7,537 nucleotides of DNA from Verrucomicrobiales bacterium (GTDB lineage: Bacteria > Verrucomicrobiota > Verrucomicrobiia > Verrucomicrobiales > SKLO01), in assembly GCA_007123195.1 (NCBI GenBank), contig SKLO01000028.1:1-7537 (forward strand), in the 5' to 3' direction. Below the pieces are notes generated by a model. That model saw nothing but the letters and a program-made list of their open reading frames with translations, ran no database searches and was not told the DNA's origin. A program made the position numbers and the translations under genes. This document shows, piece by piece, positions 1 to 6,441 of this stretch (position 1 is the first letter of the stretch; each line of letters begins with the position of its first letter).

Positions 1-2
1 AC

Positions 3-209
3 CGCAGTCATGTCCAGTGGCACGAAATGCTCCCTGAAGACGCGGAGGTGGCGCTCTCGTTTCTGGAAGCCGCCGGCACAGCCGGCAATCTGACGAGCGA
101 CGCGCAGATCGCTGCCGTGGCCAAACGACTCGACGCAGAGGTGCATACAACCGACATGGACTTCCGCAGGTTTCCCGGGGTCCGCCTCGCAAACCCTCTT
201 GAGCGCTGA
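3..209 (+). CDS. PIN-domain ribonuclease, VapC-type toxin (C-terminal part, 5' end outside window)
   Basis: The reading frame is open from the left edge and ends at a TGA at 207-209, giving the last 68 residues of a protein. The sequence shows the C-terminal half of a PIN domain: a GNLTSDAQIAA segment, whose Asp (bases 99-101) matches the conserved acidic residue in that helix, and then TTDMDFRRFPGVR, whose Asp residues (bases 153-155 and 159-161) match the T-D-x-D-F-x-R-F-P-G signature at the end of VapC-type toxins. PIN domains bind Mg2+ through a cluster of acidic residues and cleave RNA. VapC toxins act in the cytoplasm and are held inactive by a VapB antitoxin, usually encoded just upstream, which here would lie outside the window. 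An ATG at 27 exists but is internal, because homology-like sequence (a Trp-His-Glu stretch) continues upstream. It could instead be a solitary PIN nuclease. The fold is well supported; toxin activity is inferred. Confidence 0.8.
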   Translation, partial: RSHVQWHEMLPEDAEVALSFLEAAGTAGNLTSDAQIAAVAKRLDAEVHTTDMDFRRFPGVRLANPLER

Positions 210-348
210 ATCCGGACGCACGTCGGCTGGAGCCTCCACACTGACAATTCGTGCATCGCCGGGAACACCGGATACAACCACGGTCGGACAAGCGATCAAT
301 GCCGGGGCGATGCGGAATGGGATCGCGGCGCCAAGGGTATGCGGGGCC

Positions 349-368
349 GAACGGCAGGGATGCCGTTC
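349..368. terminator. Hairpin between convergent genes, possible bidirectional terminator
   Basis: Bases 349-356 (GAACGGCA) pair perfectly with 361-368 (TGCCGTTC) around a GGGA loop, which has the GNRA pattern of a stable tetraloop. It lies between the stop of the PIN gene and the stop of the SGNH gene on the opposite strand, where a shared terminator is expected. Neither side carries a real T-run, so this would not be a textbook intrinsic terminator. It may simply be a stable RNA hairpin. Confidence 0.35.
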
Positions 369-370
369 CT

Positions 371-420
371 CCTTGCGCGCTGCGCGCGGGGTGGGCCTTG
401 CGCGCTGCGCGCGGGGTGGG
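371..420. repeat. Perfect 25-bp tandem duplication
   Basis: Bases 371-395 and 396-420 are identical 25-mers lying head to tail. Each begins CCTTGCGCGC and ends GCGGGGTGGG. Inside each unit is an alternating GC stretch, GCGCGCTGCGCGC, which is nearly self-complementary and could fold or adopt an unusual helix. A looser G-rich continuation (GTGAGGGGCGCGCGG) follows to about 436. The repeat is in non-coding DNA just beyond the SGNH gene stop. It could be replication slippage or part of a dispersed intergenic repeat family; one window cannot tell them apart. Confidence 0.8.
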
Positions 421-442
421 GTGAGGGGCGCGCGGACCGGCC

Positions 443-1504
443 TCAGTCATTCTCCGGCACCCACCATGTCATGAGGATCTTTGCCAGGATCTGTTCGCCC
501 TTGGCGTTGGCGTGAACGCGGTCGCGATAAAACAGATGCGGATGCACGCCGCTGCTGCGGATGTATTGCATCCACGGGGTGGTCATGTCGAGGTAGGCGG
601 CGTCAAGCTCGTCCGCAAGCGCCGCCAGTCCGCGTCCGTAATCGCCGGTGCCGGAGTGTCCCGCCGCCGCCATGGCCTCGTCGTCACGCGGGTCGACCGA
701 TCCGAACACTCCGCTGGTGAACAGGAATTCGCATTCCGGCAGGCCCTCGCGGATCTGTTCCACAACGTCGCGGATGGCCTCGAAATTGCCGCGCTGGCTG
801 ATGCCGCCGATCAGCACCAGGTCCGGACGCCGCGGCAGCACATATTGCCGGATGCGCCCGTTCTCGCGGTAGTGATGACAGCCGCCGCCGCCCCGGACGA
901 ACACGGTGGCGCGGATGTCGGCCTGCGGATAGGCCTCGCGCAGCAGCGCGATCCAGCCGCTGCGCATGGTGTCGTTGACGATGCTGTCACCAAGCGCCAG
1001 CAGATGGAGCTGGCCGCCCTGCTCAAGCAGCCTGCGGGTGCGCTCAAGGTGGCGCCATTCGTTTTCCGGCGGATCAAAACGGCCGGCCGCCATGGCCTCG
1101 CGGATGGCGGCGATTTGCTCCAGCGACCGCGGCGGCGATTCGAAGATGGCGTAGTCCTCTTCCGCTTCAAACCGCTCCACGGCCACGTCCGGCGGGAACC
1201 CGCTCGGTAGGGCGCCGCGTTCGGGAAACGTCACCGGGGAATCGGCCATCATCCCCGAGGGGCCAGCCGGATTGTTCTCCGGACGAACCTCGGCCGGCGC
1301 GGCGTCCTGACCGAAGACGGCGAAGGGCCAGCACAAGGCCGCGGTCAAGCCAAGCCATCTTCCCCAAGCCGGGACGGGACGGATGCGGGATCGGGTCGGC
1401 GCAAGACCGCGCCTGCGGGCCGGTCGGGGGTATTGCTTGTCAAGATGATGCATGCCGCCAGACAACGTCCGCCGGAGCTGAGGTTCTGTCAGCCTGATCG
1501 ACAT
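443..1504 (-). CDS. Secreted SGNH/GDSL-family hydrolase
   Basis: This encodes 353 residues, probably an esterase or carbohydrate deacetylase acting outside the cytoplasm; the substrate is unknown. Residues 47-65 (WGRWLGLTAALCWPFAVFG) form a signal-peptide core preceded by many Arg residues, with cleavage plausible before QDAAP. The catalytic domain runs from about 165 to 350. Block I is LALGDSIVND with nucleophile Ser174, four glycines lie at 205-208 (oxyanion-hole region), and the C-terminal FYRDRVHAN supplies Asp328 and His331 of the D-x-x-H motif. The usual block III Asn is not obvious: the position reads GGISQRGN (233-240). The ATG at 1504 lies 7 bp after the stop of the helicase gene, which argues for co-transcription and coupled translation. 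It gives a long n-region, so the ATG at 1453 is a reasonable alternative start. Neither start has a clear ribosome-binding site. The family assignment is secure; the biochemical role is not. Confidence 0.9.
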   Translation of the reverse strand: MSIRLTEPQLRRTLSGGMHHLDKQYPRPARRRGLAPTRSRIRPVPAWGRWLGLTAALCWPFAVFGQDAAPAEVRPENNPAGPSGMMADSPVTFPERGALPSGFPPDVAVERFEAEEDYAIFESPPRSLEQIAAIREAMAAGRFDPPENEWRHLERTRRLLEQGGQLHLLALGDSIVNDTMRSGWIALLREAYPQADIRATVFVRGGGGCHHYRENGRIRQYVLPRRPDLVLIGGISQRGNFEAIRDVVEQIREGLPECEFLFTSGVFGSVDPRDDEAMAAAGHSGTGDYGRGLAALADELDAAYLDMTTPWMQYIRSSGVHPHLFYRDRVHANAKGEQILAKILMTWWVPEND

Positions 1505-1511
1505 GGCGGAG

Positions 1512-4406
1512 TCATTCGCGGATGCGCAGGGTAACTTGTGAGGATCCGGCGGCGCGGGTGGCCTGGTGCGCCAGGGCGCGCGTGATGGTGTCGAGGATCT
1601 GATCGAGCCGCGCGCCGAGGTCGGAGGCGAGGAACCGCAGCACGAGGCAGTCGTGCTGCTGCAACAAGGCGTCCTTGCGCCGGTCGCGGCGCCAGGCGTC
1701 CTCGTCGCCAAGGTGTTGCGGCCCGTCGATCTCGATGGCCAGGCGCGCGTCGGCGCACCACAGGTCGACCTCCATGCCGCCGCGGTCGTCGAAGGCGATG
1801 GCGAGGCGTTCGTTGAGCCGGAAGCGTCCGCGCGTCGCGTCGAGGGTTTCCAGCCGGCGGAACAGGAACGCCTCGCTGGCACTGCGCGCGGGCAGGGGGT
1901 CGTGCGGACCCGGTTCGGTGATGTGTTCGCCGTCCGGATCGTGGCCGGTGGTCGCCTGGACAAACAGCCCCGCCAGATCCCGGTCCACGCCGTCACGGAT
2001 CAAACGCTGCACCGCCGCCGCGTGCCGTTGTTTCCACTCCGGATCCACCGGCAGCGGCACCTCGACCGGCCATCCCGGCAGTGCCGAAGCGGGCAGCAGG
2101 ATGGTGTAACCCACCGCCTCGTAACCGGCGCAACGTCGGTCGAACATCCGCTCCAACATCGGCACGTCGAGATCGGCGTAGTCGTGGACCTGCACCTTGC
2201 GTTTGGCATGGTGCAGCCGGTGCAGCCGGCCGACATACTGCGCGATGGTGCCGCGCCACGACACCGGCATGGTCAGGAACAGCGTGTCGAGCCGCGGGTC
2301 GTCAAATCCCTCGCCCAGGAAGCGTCCGGTCGCCAGCAGCACGCGGCCGTGTTCCTCTCCGGGCGCGCCGAGCTGTTCCATCGCCGCCGTCATGGCCTTG
2401 GTTCCCATGCCTCCGCGCAGCACCACCAGCCGCGGCACCTGCGGCCGCAGCATCGATTCCAGCAGTTCCAGATGCTCGGTGCGCTCGGTCAGCACCACCG
2501 GCACCCGGCCGGCCGCGACCGCGGCGGCCACCCCGGCGCAGATCATGCGGTTCCGACCCTCGCATGACATCAACTCCCGGCACAGTTGCTGGAACTCGAG
2601 CCGCCGGTCCTGCGGCGGACCCTGCGCGCCGCCGTGCCACGACGGCCTGAAGCCGGTCGGCCGCACCAGCACCTCGTGGCCGAACGGGCGCGCTCCCGCC
2701 TGCCGCCTCGCGTCGACCCGGTGCCGCACCGGGCCGCATTGCATCATGATGATCGGGTGATGCCCGTCCTTGCGCGCCACGGTGGCCGACAGCCCGGTGA
2801 CAAACCGGGCCCGCGCCCGCCGCGCCAGCAGTTCAAAGCTGCGCGCCGGCACATGATGACATTCGTCGATCACCAGGTGGCCGTAGTCGCCGACCGCGTC
2901 GTCCACCTCGCCCTTGCGCACCAGGCTTTGCATCAAAGCCACGTCGAGACGACCGCCGAGTTTCCTGCGCCCGCCGCCCCGCCGGCCAATCGATTCCGGC
3001 GGCACCGCCAGGAACTGAGCCAGCCGCTCGACCCATTGCTCCAGCAGTTGCCGGCGATGCACCACCACCAGGGTGTTGACGCCGCGCCGCGCGATCAGCC
3101 AAGCCGCCAGCACGGTCTTGCCGAACGCGGTGGTGGCTGACAGCACCCCGGTCTCATGCGCGGCCAGCGCCTCGGCCGCCTGCTGCTGGTCGGGCCGCAA
3201 TTCTCCGCAAAAGGAAACCTGCAAGGGACGGCCGTCGTGGCGCTGGTCTTCAATCACCGGTTCGACCGACAGCGCCTCCAGCAGCTCCATCATGTCTTCG
3301 AGGCATCCGCGCGGCAGCCCGATGTGATGCGGCAGGTCCTCGGCGCAGGCGATCACGCGCGGCTTGCCGAACGTCGGCAGCCGCATCGCCTGGGCGCGAT
3401 AAAACTCCGGGTTTTGAAACGCTGCCAGCCGGAGCAGCGCGTTTCTCAAGCCGGGCGGCAGTCCTTGTCTGGGCACATACAGCTGGTCGGCATGGACGAT
3501 CTCCAGCCGCTTTGGCATCGGCCCCTCGGGCAGCCGCGGTCGCCGCCGTCGCGACGGCGGCGCCAGCCACGGCGCCAGGTCGGCCTCGTCCTCGCCCTCG
3601 TCGGGCGCCGCCGTGCGCACGCCGAGAATGCGCCCGCGCCGCTCCGCGGCCGCCGCGCGCTGGTCCAGCTCGGACCGGCTGATCCGGGTGGCCGCCATAC
3701 GGTCGAGAAACGCCCATTGATCCGCGCATGGTTCGAGGTTCTCGTCGAGGAAAACCGAGTGGCCGCGCTCCCGCGCATGCTTTTGCAGCGGCAGCGCGAT
3801 CAGGTTGCCGAAGCCGCCGGCTGGCAGGGTGTCCTGGTTGGGAAACAGCCGGTCGTAGGACGCCAGGCCCACGTCGGGCCGCTGCTCCATGGTTTCGGTC
3901 AGCAGGTGGGACCCCAGCTTGCGCGCCAGCGCCGCCGGCACCGCCTCGGCGAAGAACAGCCATAGGTGGGCGCCGTCCCCCGAGCGCGACCGCTCGGCCG
4001 CGGCCGGCAGCCCGAGTCGCCGACAGGTGTCCATGCAGGCCGCCAGATCCTCGCGCCAGCCGTCGCCGTCGAGGTCGATCGCCAGGAAATGACAGTGCTC
4101 GTCCAGCAGCATGGGATACACTCCCATGACGAACGGCTGGCCGCGATGGTCGCGGCCCGACAGGTGCCACTCCACCACCTCGTCGGTGACCGGCAGCCAG
4201 CGCTGGTGGGCGCAGTCCGCGCAGCGGATCCTGGGCTTGAGGCAGAGGTCCTTCACCCACTCGTGGCCGCACACCGGCGAGTAACCGGCGCGGCCCGTCT
4301 TGCGGCTCTCAAACCGGCGCGGATACACCTCCTGGCGGCCGCGGAACAGCTCGCGGAACAGGGCCACCTTGGCGGCGACCGGGGAACTGTGGTTCACGCC
4401 GGACAT
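1512..4406 (-). CDS. TOTE-type primase-helicase-nuclease fusion (AEP primase, SF2 helicase, Vsr/DUF559 endonuclease)
   Basis: A 964-residue cytoplasmic nucleic-acid enzyme with three modules. Residues 14-240 match the archaeo-eukaryotic primase domain of TOTE conflict systems: a Cys cluster (46, 55, 62, 65) likely to bind zinc, AIDLDGD with metal-ligand-like Asp111 and Asp113, SGDGAHLWLFF with His147, and FPNQDTLPAGGFGNLIALP. Residues 402-772 are an SF2 helicase: Walker A ATTAFGKT (Lys430), DECH box (514-517), GLSAT (538-542), GEGFD (698-702) and QYVGRLHR (723-730). Residues 842-948 are a Vsr/DUF559-like nuclease: Glu845, MEVDL (Glu879, Asp881), AIEIDGPQH (Glu892, Asp894) and RRDRRKD. All key motifs are intact, so the protein looks active. 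Such proteins are thought to act in conflict with mobile DNA; mechanism and target are inferred. The ATG at 4406 fits where family homology begins and a promoter-like sequence upstream. An ATG at 4535 (weak AAAGG site 6 bases upstream) and a GTG at 4550 are in frame and would add a basic extension. Confidence 0.93.
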   Translation of the reverse strand: MSGVNHSSPVAAKVALFRELFRGRQEVYPRRFESRKTGRAGYSPVCGHEWVKDLCLKPRIRCADCAHQRWLPVTDEVVEWHLSGRDHRGQPFVMGVYPMLLDEHCHFLAIDLDGDGWREDLAACMDTCRRLGLPAAAERSRSGDGAHLWLFFAEAVPAALARKLGSHLLTETMEQRPDVGLASYDRLFPNQDTLPAGGFGNLIALPLQKHARERGHSVFLDENLEPCADQWAFLDRMAATRISRSELDQRAAAAERRGRILGVRTAAPDEGEDEADLAPWLAPPSRRRRPRLPEGPMPKRLEIVHADQLYVPRQGLPPGLRNALLRLAAFQNPEFYRAQAMRLPTFGKPRVIACAEDLPHHIGLPRGCLEDMMELLEALSVEPVIEDQRHDGRPLQVSFCGELRPDQQQAAEALAAHETGVLSATTAFGKTVLAAWLIARRGVNTLVVVHRRQLLEQWVERLAQFLAVPPESIGRRGGGRRKLGGRLDVALMQSLVRKGEVDDAVGDYGHLVIDECHHVPARSFELLARRARARFVTGLSATVARKDGHHPIIMMQCGPVRHRVDARRQAGARPFGHEVLVRPTGFRPSWHGGAQGPPQDRRLEFQQLCRELMSCEGRNRMICAGVAAAVAAGRVPVVLTERTEHLELLESMLRPQVPRLVVLRGGMGTKAMTAAMEQLGAPGEEHGRVLLATGRFLGEGFDDPRLDTLFLTMPVSWRGTIAQYVGRLHRLHHAKRKVQVHDYADLDVPMLERMFDRRCAGYEAVGYTILLPASALPGWPVEVPLPVDPEWKQRHAAAVQRLIRDGVDRDLAGLFVQATTGHDPDGEHITEPGPHDPLPARSASEAFLFRRLETLDATRGRFRLNERLAIAFDDRGGMEVDLWCADARLAIEIDGPQHLGDEDAWRRDRRKDALLQQHDCLVLRFLASDLGARLDQILDTITRALAHQATRAAGSSQVTLRIRE

Positions 4407-4414
4407 GACGTGCC

Positions 4415-4443
4415 ATTCAACCCGATCCGGCCCGGTTTGTCGA
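4415..4443 (-). promoter_or_regulatory. Candidate sigma70-like promoter for the helicase gene
   Basis: Reading the minus strand, TCGACA (4443-4438, five of six matches to TTGACA) is followed after exactly 17 bases by TTGAAT (4420-4415, four of six matches to TATAAT). Only 8 bases separate the -10 box from the ATG at 4406, so transcription would begin at or within about two bases of the start codon, giving a leaderless message. This fits the missing Shine-Dalgarno site and supports 4406 as the start. It is a pattern match in GC-rich DNA and could be chance. Confidence 0.35.
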
Positions 4444-4621
4444 TGCCTGCCGGACGCCGTCGGGCTGCCCGGTCGCTTGGAGCGCCGGAACCGGGAGATG
4501 CGCGGGCGGGCGTGAACCCTTCGTTCGTCAATCATCGGTTGCCTTTGCACCGGCTTTCGGGTTCAGTGACGGTTCGCCGCCTGCCGGCCGCACGTCCAAG
4601 ACGGCGGTCCCCGGAGCGGCG

Positions 4622-4645
4622 CACCGGCCAACCGGCCAACCGGTT
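4622..4645. repeat. Three 8-bp tandem units in the divergent intergenic region
   Basis: The units CACCGGCC, AACCGGCC and AACCGGTT lie head to tail, and the last one is a perfect palindrome. They sit between the divergent helicase and glycyl-tRNA synthetase genes, about 50-75 bases before the synthetase start. They could be a protein-binding site or simply a GC-rich slippage product. Elsewhere in the 292-base gap (4407-4698) I see no RNA gene and no convincing synthetase promoter. Confidence 0.4.
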
Positions 4646-4698
4646 CGCCAGTTCATTCACCTGTCTCGTCCCACCTCAGTCCACACCACATCCAGATC

Positions 4699-6273
4699 AT
4701 GGCCCATTCCACCGATGCCGAACGCATGGAGAAAATCGTCAGCCTGTGCAAGCGCCGCGGTTTCATCTTTCAAGCCGGTGAGATCTACGGCGGCCTCAAC
4801 GGGGTGTGGGATTACGGCCCGCTCGGGGTCGAGTTGAAGCGCAATCTCAAGGACTACTGGTGGCGCCGCACCGTGCAGCAGCGGGACGACATCGTCGGCA
4901 TCGACGGCTCGATCCTCACCCATCAGGCGATTCTGGTGGCATCCGGTCATGTCGGCGGCTTTTCCGATCCGATGTCCGACTGCCTGCTGACCAGGGCGCG
5001 GCTGCGCGCGGACCAGATCGAACCCCAGTCCGGCCCGGTCCATTCCTACACCGGTGCCCGCCATGAGGCGTCCGGCTGGAGCACCAGCCGCTCGTTCTCG
5101 GTCCTTCGCCGCCAGGGCGAGGACGAGAACAAGGCGCGCAAGACCGCGCGCCAGTTCTACCACCAGTTCCGCGGCAGCCATGACATCGGTGAAAAGGAAA
5201 TCGAGCTGCTCGGCGAGTCGGTCGAGGAGGTCACCGATTCCACCCGTTTCAACCCGGCCAACGGCGCGTTGCTGACCGAGCCGCGCGAGTTCAACCTGAT
5301 GTTCCAGACCAAGGTCGGCGCCTCGGCCGACGAGAACGATCCCAACGCCGTCGCCTACCTGCGGCCGGAGACCGCCCAGTCGATCTTCACCCAGTATCGC
5401 AACGTCAGCGACAGCACCCGGGTCAAGCTGCCCTTCGGCATCGCCCAGGTCGGCAAGGCGTTCCGCAACGAGATCAACCCGCGCAACTTCACCTTCCGCT
5501 CGCGCGAATTCGAGCAGATGGAGGTCGAATACTTCTGCCGCCCGGAGGACGGGCTGCGGCTGACCGACGAGTGGCTTGAGCAGCGGCTGAAATTCTACGA
5601 GGAAATCGGCATCCCGCGCGACCAGCTCCACGTCCTCGACGTGCCCGAGAAAGATCGCGCGCATTACTCGAAAAAAACCTACGACATCGAATACGCGTTC
5701 CCCTTCGGCATCCAGGAACTCGAGGGCGTGGCCTACCGCACCGACTACGACCTGTCGAAACACCAGCAGCACTCCGGCCGGCCGATGGACTACTTCGATG
5801 ACCAGACCAAGGAACGGTTCATCCCGCACGTGGTGGAGCCCAGTGCCGGGGTCGACCGCACCGTGCTGGCGTTGATTTGCCAGGCCTACGACGAGGAGCA
5901 GGTCGACGACGGCAAGGGCGGCAGCGAGACCCGGATCGTGATGCGCTTCGCCCCGCGCATGGCGCCGGTCAAGGTCGGCGTGTTCCCGTTGTTGAAGAAC
6001 AAGCCGGCGCTGGTCGGGAAGGCGCGCGAGGTGCGTGACCTGCTGCAGCCGTTCATGACCGTGTTCTATGACGAGGCCGGCGCCATCGGCCGGCGCTACC
6101 GGCGCCAGGACGAGGCCGGCACGCCGTTCGGCGTGACCATTGACTTCGACACCCTGGGCGAGAACGATCCGGCGCTCAAGGGCACCGTGACCCTGCGCGA
6201 GCGCGACTCGATGAGCCAGCAGCGGGTGCCGATCGATGAACTGCTGCCGCGCCTGCTGGAAGCCATTCGCTGA
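4699..6273 (+). CDS. glyQS: Glycyl-tRNA synthetase, single-chain alpha2 type
   Basis: This 524-residue cytoplasmic enzyme charges tRNA-Gly with glycine using ATP. It is the homodimeric class II form, not the alpha2beta2 form of E. coli. The N-terminus carries the family pattern KRRGFIFQAGEIYGG (18-32) and WDYGPLGVELK, followed by SGHVGGFSDP (82-91). The active site includes YLRPETAQSIF (220-230), motif 2 FRNEINPRNFTFRSREFEQME (about 255-275, with Arg256 and Glu258) and motif 3 EPSAGVDRTVLAL (380-392). Residues 421-522 form the anticodon-binding domain (APVKVGVFPLLKNK at the front). Length is normal for the family. The Cys pairs that form a zinc-binding element in some archaeal and eukaryotic-like relatives are absent: the site reads DCLLTRARLRAD (94-105), and NPANGALLTEP (185-195) replaces the second pair. 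The ATG at 4699 is chosen because MAHSTDAERMEKIVSLCKRR matches the usual N-terminus; there is no Shine-Dalgarno site and no T-box leader. Confidence 0.97.
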   Translation: MAHSTDAERMEKIVSLCKRRGFIFQAGEIYGGLNGVWDYGPLGVELKRNLKDYWWRRTVQQRDDIVGIDGSILTHQAILVASGHVGGFSDPMSDCLLTRARLRADQIEPQSGPVHSYTGARHEASGWSTSRSFSVLRRQGEDENKARKTARQFYHQFRGSHDIGEKEIELLGESVEEVTDSTRFNPANGALLTEPREFNLMFQTKVGASADENDPNAVAYLRPETAQSIFTQYRNVSDSTRVKLPFGIAQVGKAFRNEINPRNFTFRSREFEQMEVEYFCRPEDGLRLTDEWLEQRLKFYEEIGIPRDQLHVLDVPEKDRAHYSKKTYDIEYAFPFGIQELEGVAYRTDYDLSKHQQHSGRPMDYFDDQTKERFIPHVVEPSAGVDRTVLALICQAYDEEQVDDGKGGSETRIVMRFAPRMAPVKVGVFPLLKNKPALVGKAREVRDLLQPFMTVFYDEAGAIGRRYRRQDEAGTPFGVTIDFDTLGENDPALKGTVTLRERDSMSQQRVPIDELLPRLLEAIR

Positions 6274-6324
6274 GCCGCGCCCTCCCGGCGGTCGTCTTTG
6301 GCCAGGCCGCCACCACGGCCTCGG

Positions 6325-6357
6325 CGGCGACCGGTTCACCGCGGGTTTTGGTCGCCG
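6325..6357 (+). terminator. Stem-loop downstream of glyQS, possible terminator
   Basis: Bases 6325-6332 (CGGCGACC) pair perfectly with 6350-6357 (GGTCGCCG) around a 17-base loop, followed by TTTCCC, a poor T-tract. Just upstream, AGGCC (6304-6308) pairs with GGCCT (6317-6321), and GCCGCC (6306-6311) pairs with GGCGGC (6323-6328), so the region can fold in alternative ways. Placed 52 bases after the synthetase stop and before the next gene, it is a reasonable termination site, but the weak T-run keeps confidence low. Confidence 0.35.
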
Positions 6358-6441
6358 TTTCCCGCGCTGCGATTATCCTGCCCCGTCTTGAGTCCGAGCA
6401 ATCAACCAGGCAACGGCGACCGCGAAGACCGCTCGCGCCGG

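Noticed and set aside
199..474. A 91-codon plus-strand open frame between the PIN and SGNH genes
   Set aside because: It overlaps the PIN stop and the SGNH 3' end, includes the tandem repeat, and has no ribosome site or recognisable domain.
1505..1996. Upstream in-frame extension of the SGNH gene to 1996
   Set aside because: It overlaps the nuclease domain of the fusion gene, and its product is Ser/Arg/Pro/Thr-rich with no relation to the hydrolase.
1566..2567. A 333-codon plus-strand open frame
   Set aside because: It lies antisense to the helicase and nuclease modules, whose motifs are unmistakable.
3250..4272. A 340-codon minus-strand open frame
   Set aside because: It overlaps the primase module in another frame and is Arg/Gly/Ala-rich, as expected of an out-of-frame read of GC-rich coding DNA.
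4660..4680. GGTGGGAC-like sequence on the minus strand upstream of glyQS, reminiscent of a T-box core
   Set aside because: It lies on the wrong strand for glyQS, lacks the rest of the T-box structure, and matches only part of the conserved core.
4657..6339. A 560-codon open frame on the minus strand covering all of glyQS
   Set aside because: It is the antisense shadow of a certain gene. High G+C at third positions removes stop codons on the opposite strand, and its His/Arg/Gly/Val-rich product matches no family.
6348..6379. TTGGTC and TATCCT as a promoter for the membrane protein
   Set aside because: The spacer is 20 bases, too long for a standard sigma70 promoter, and both boxes are weak matches.
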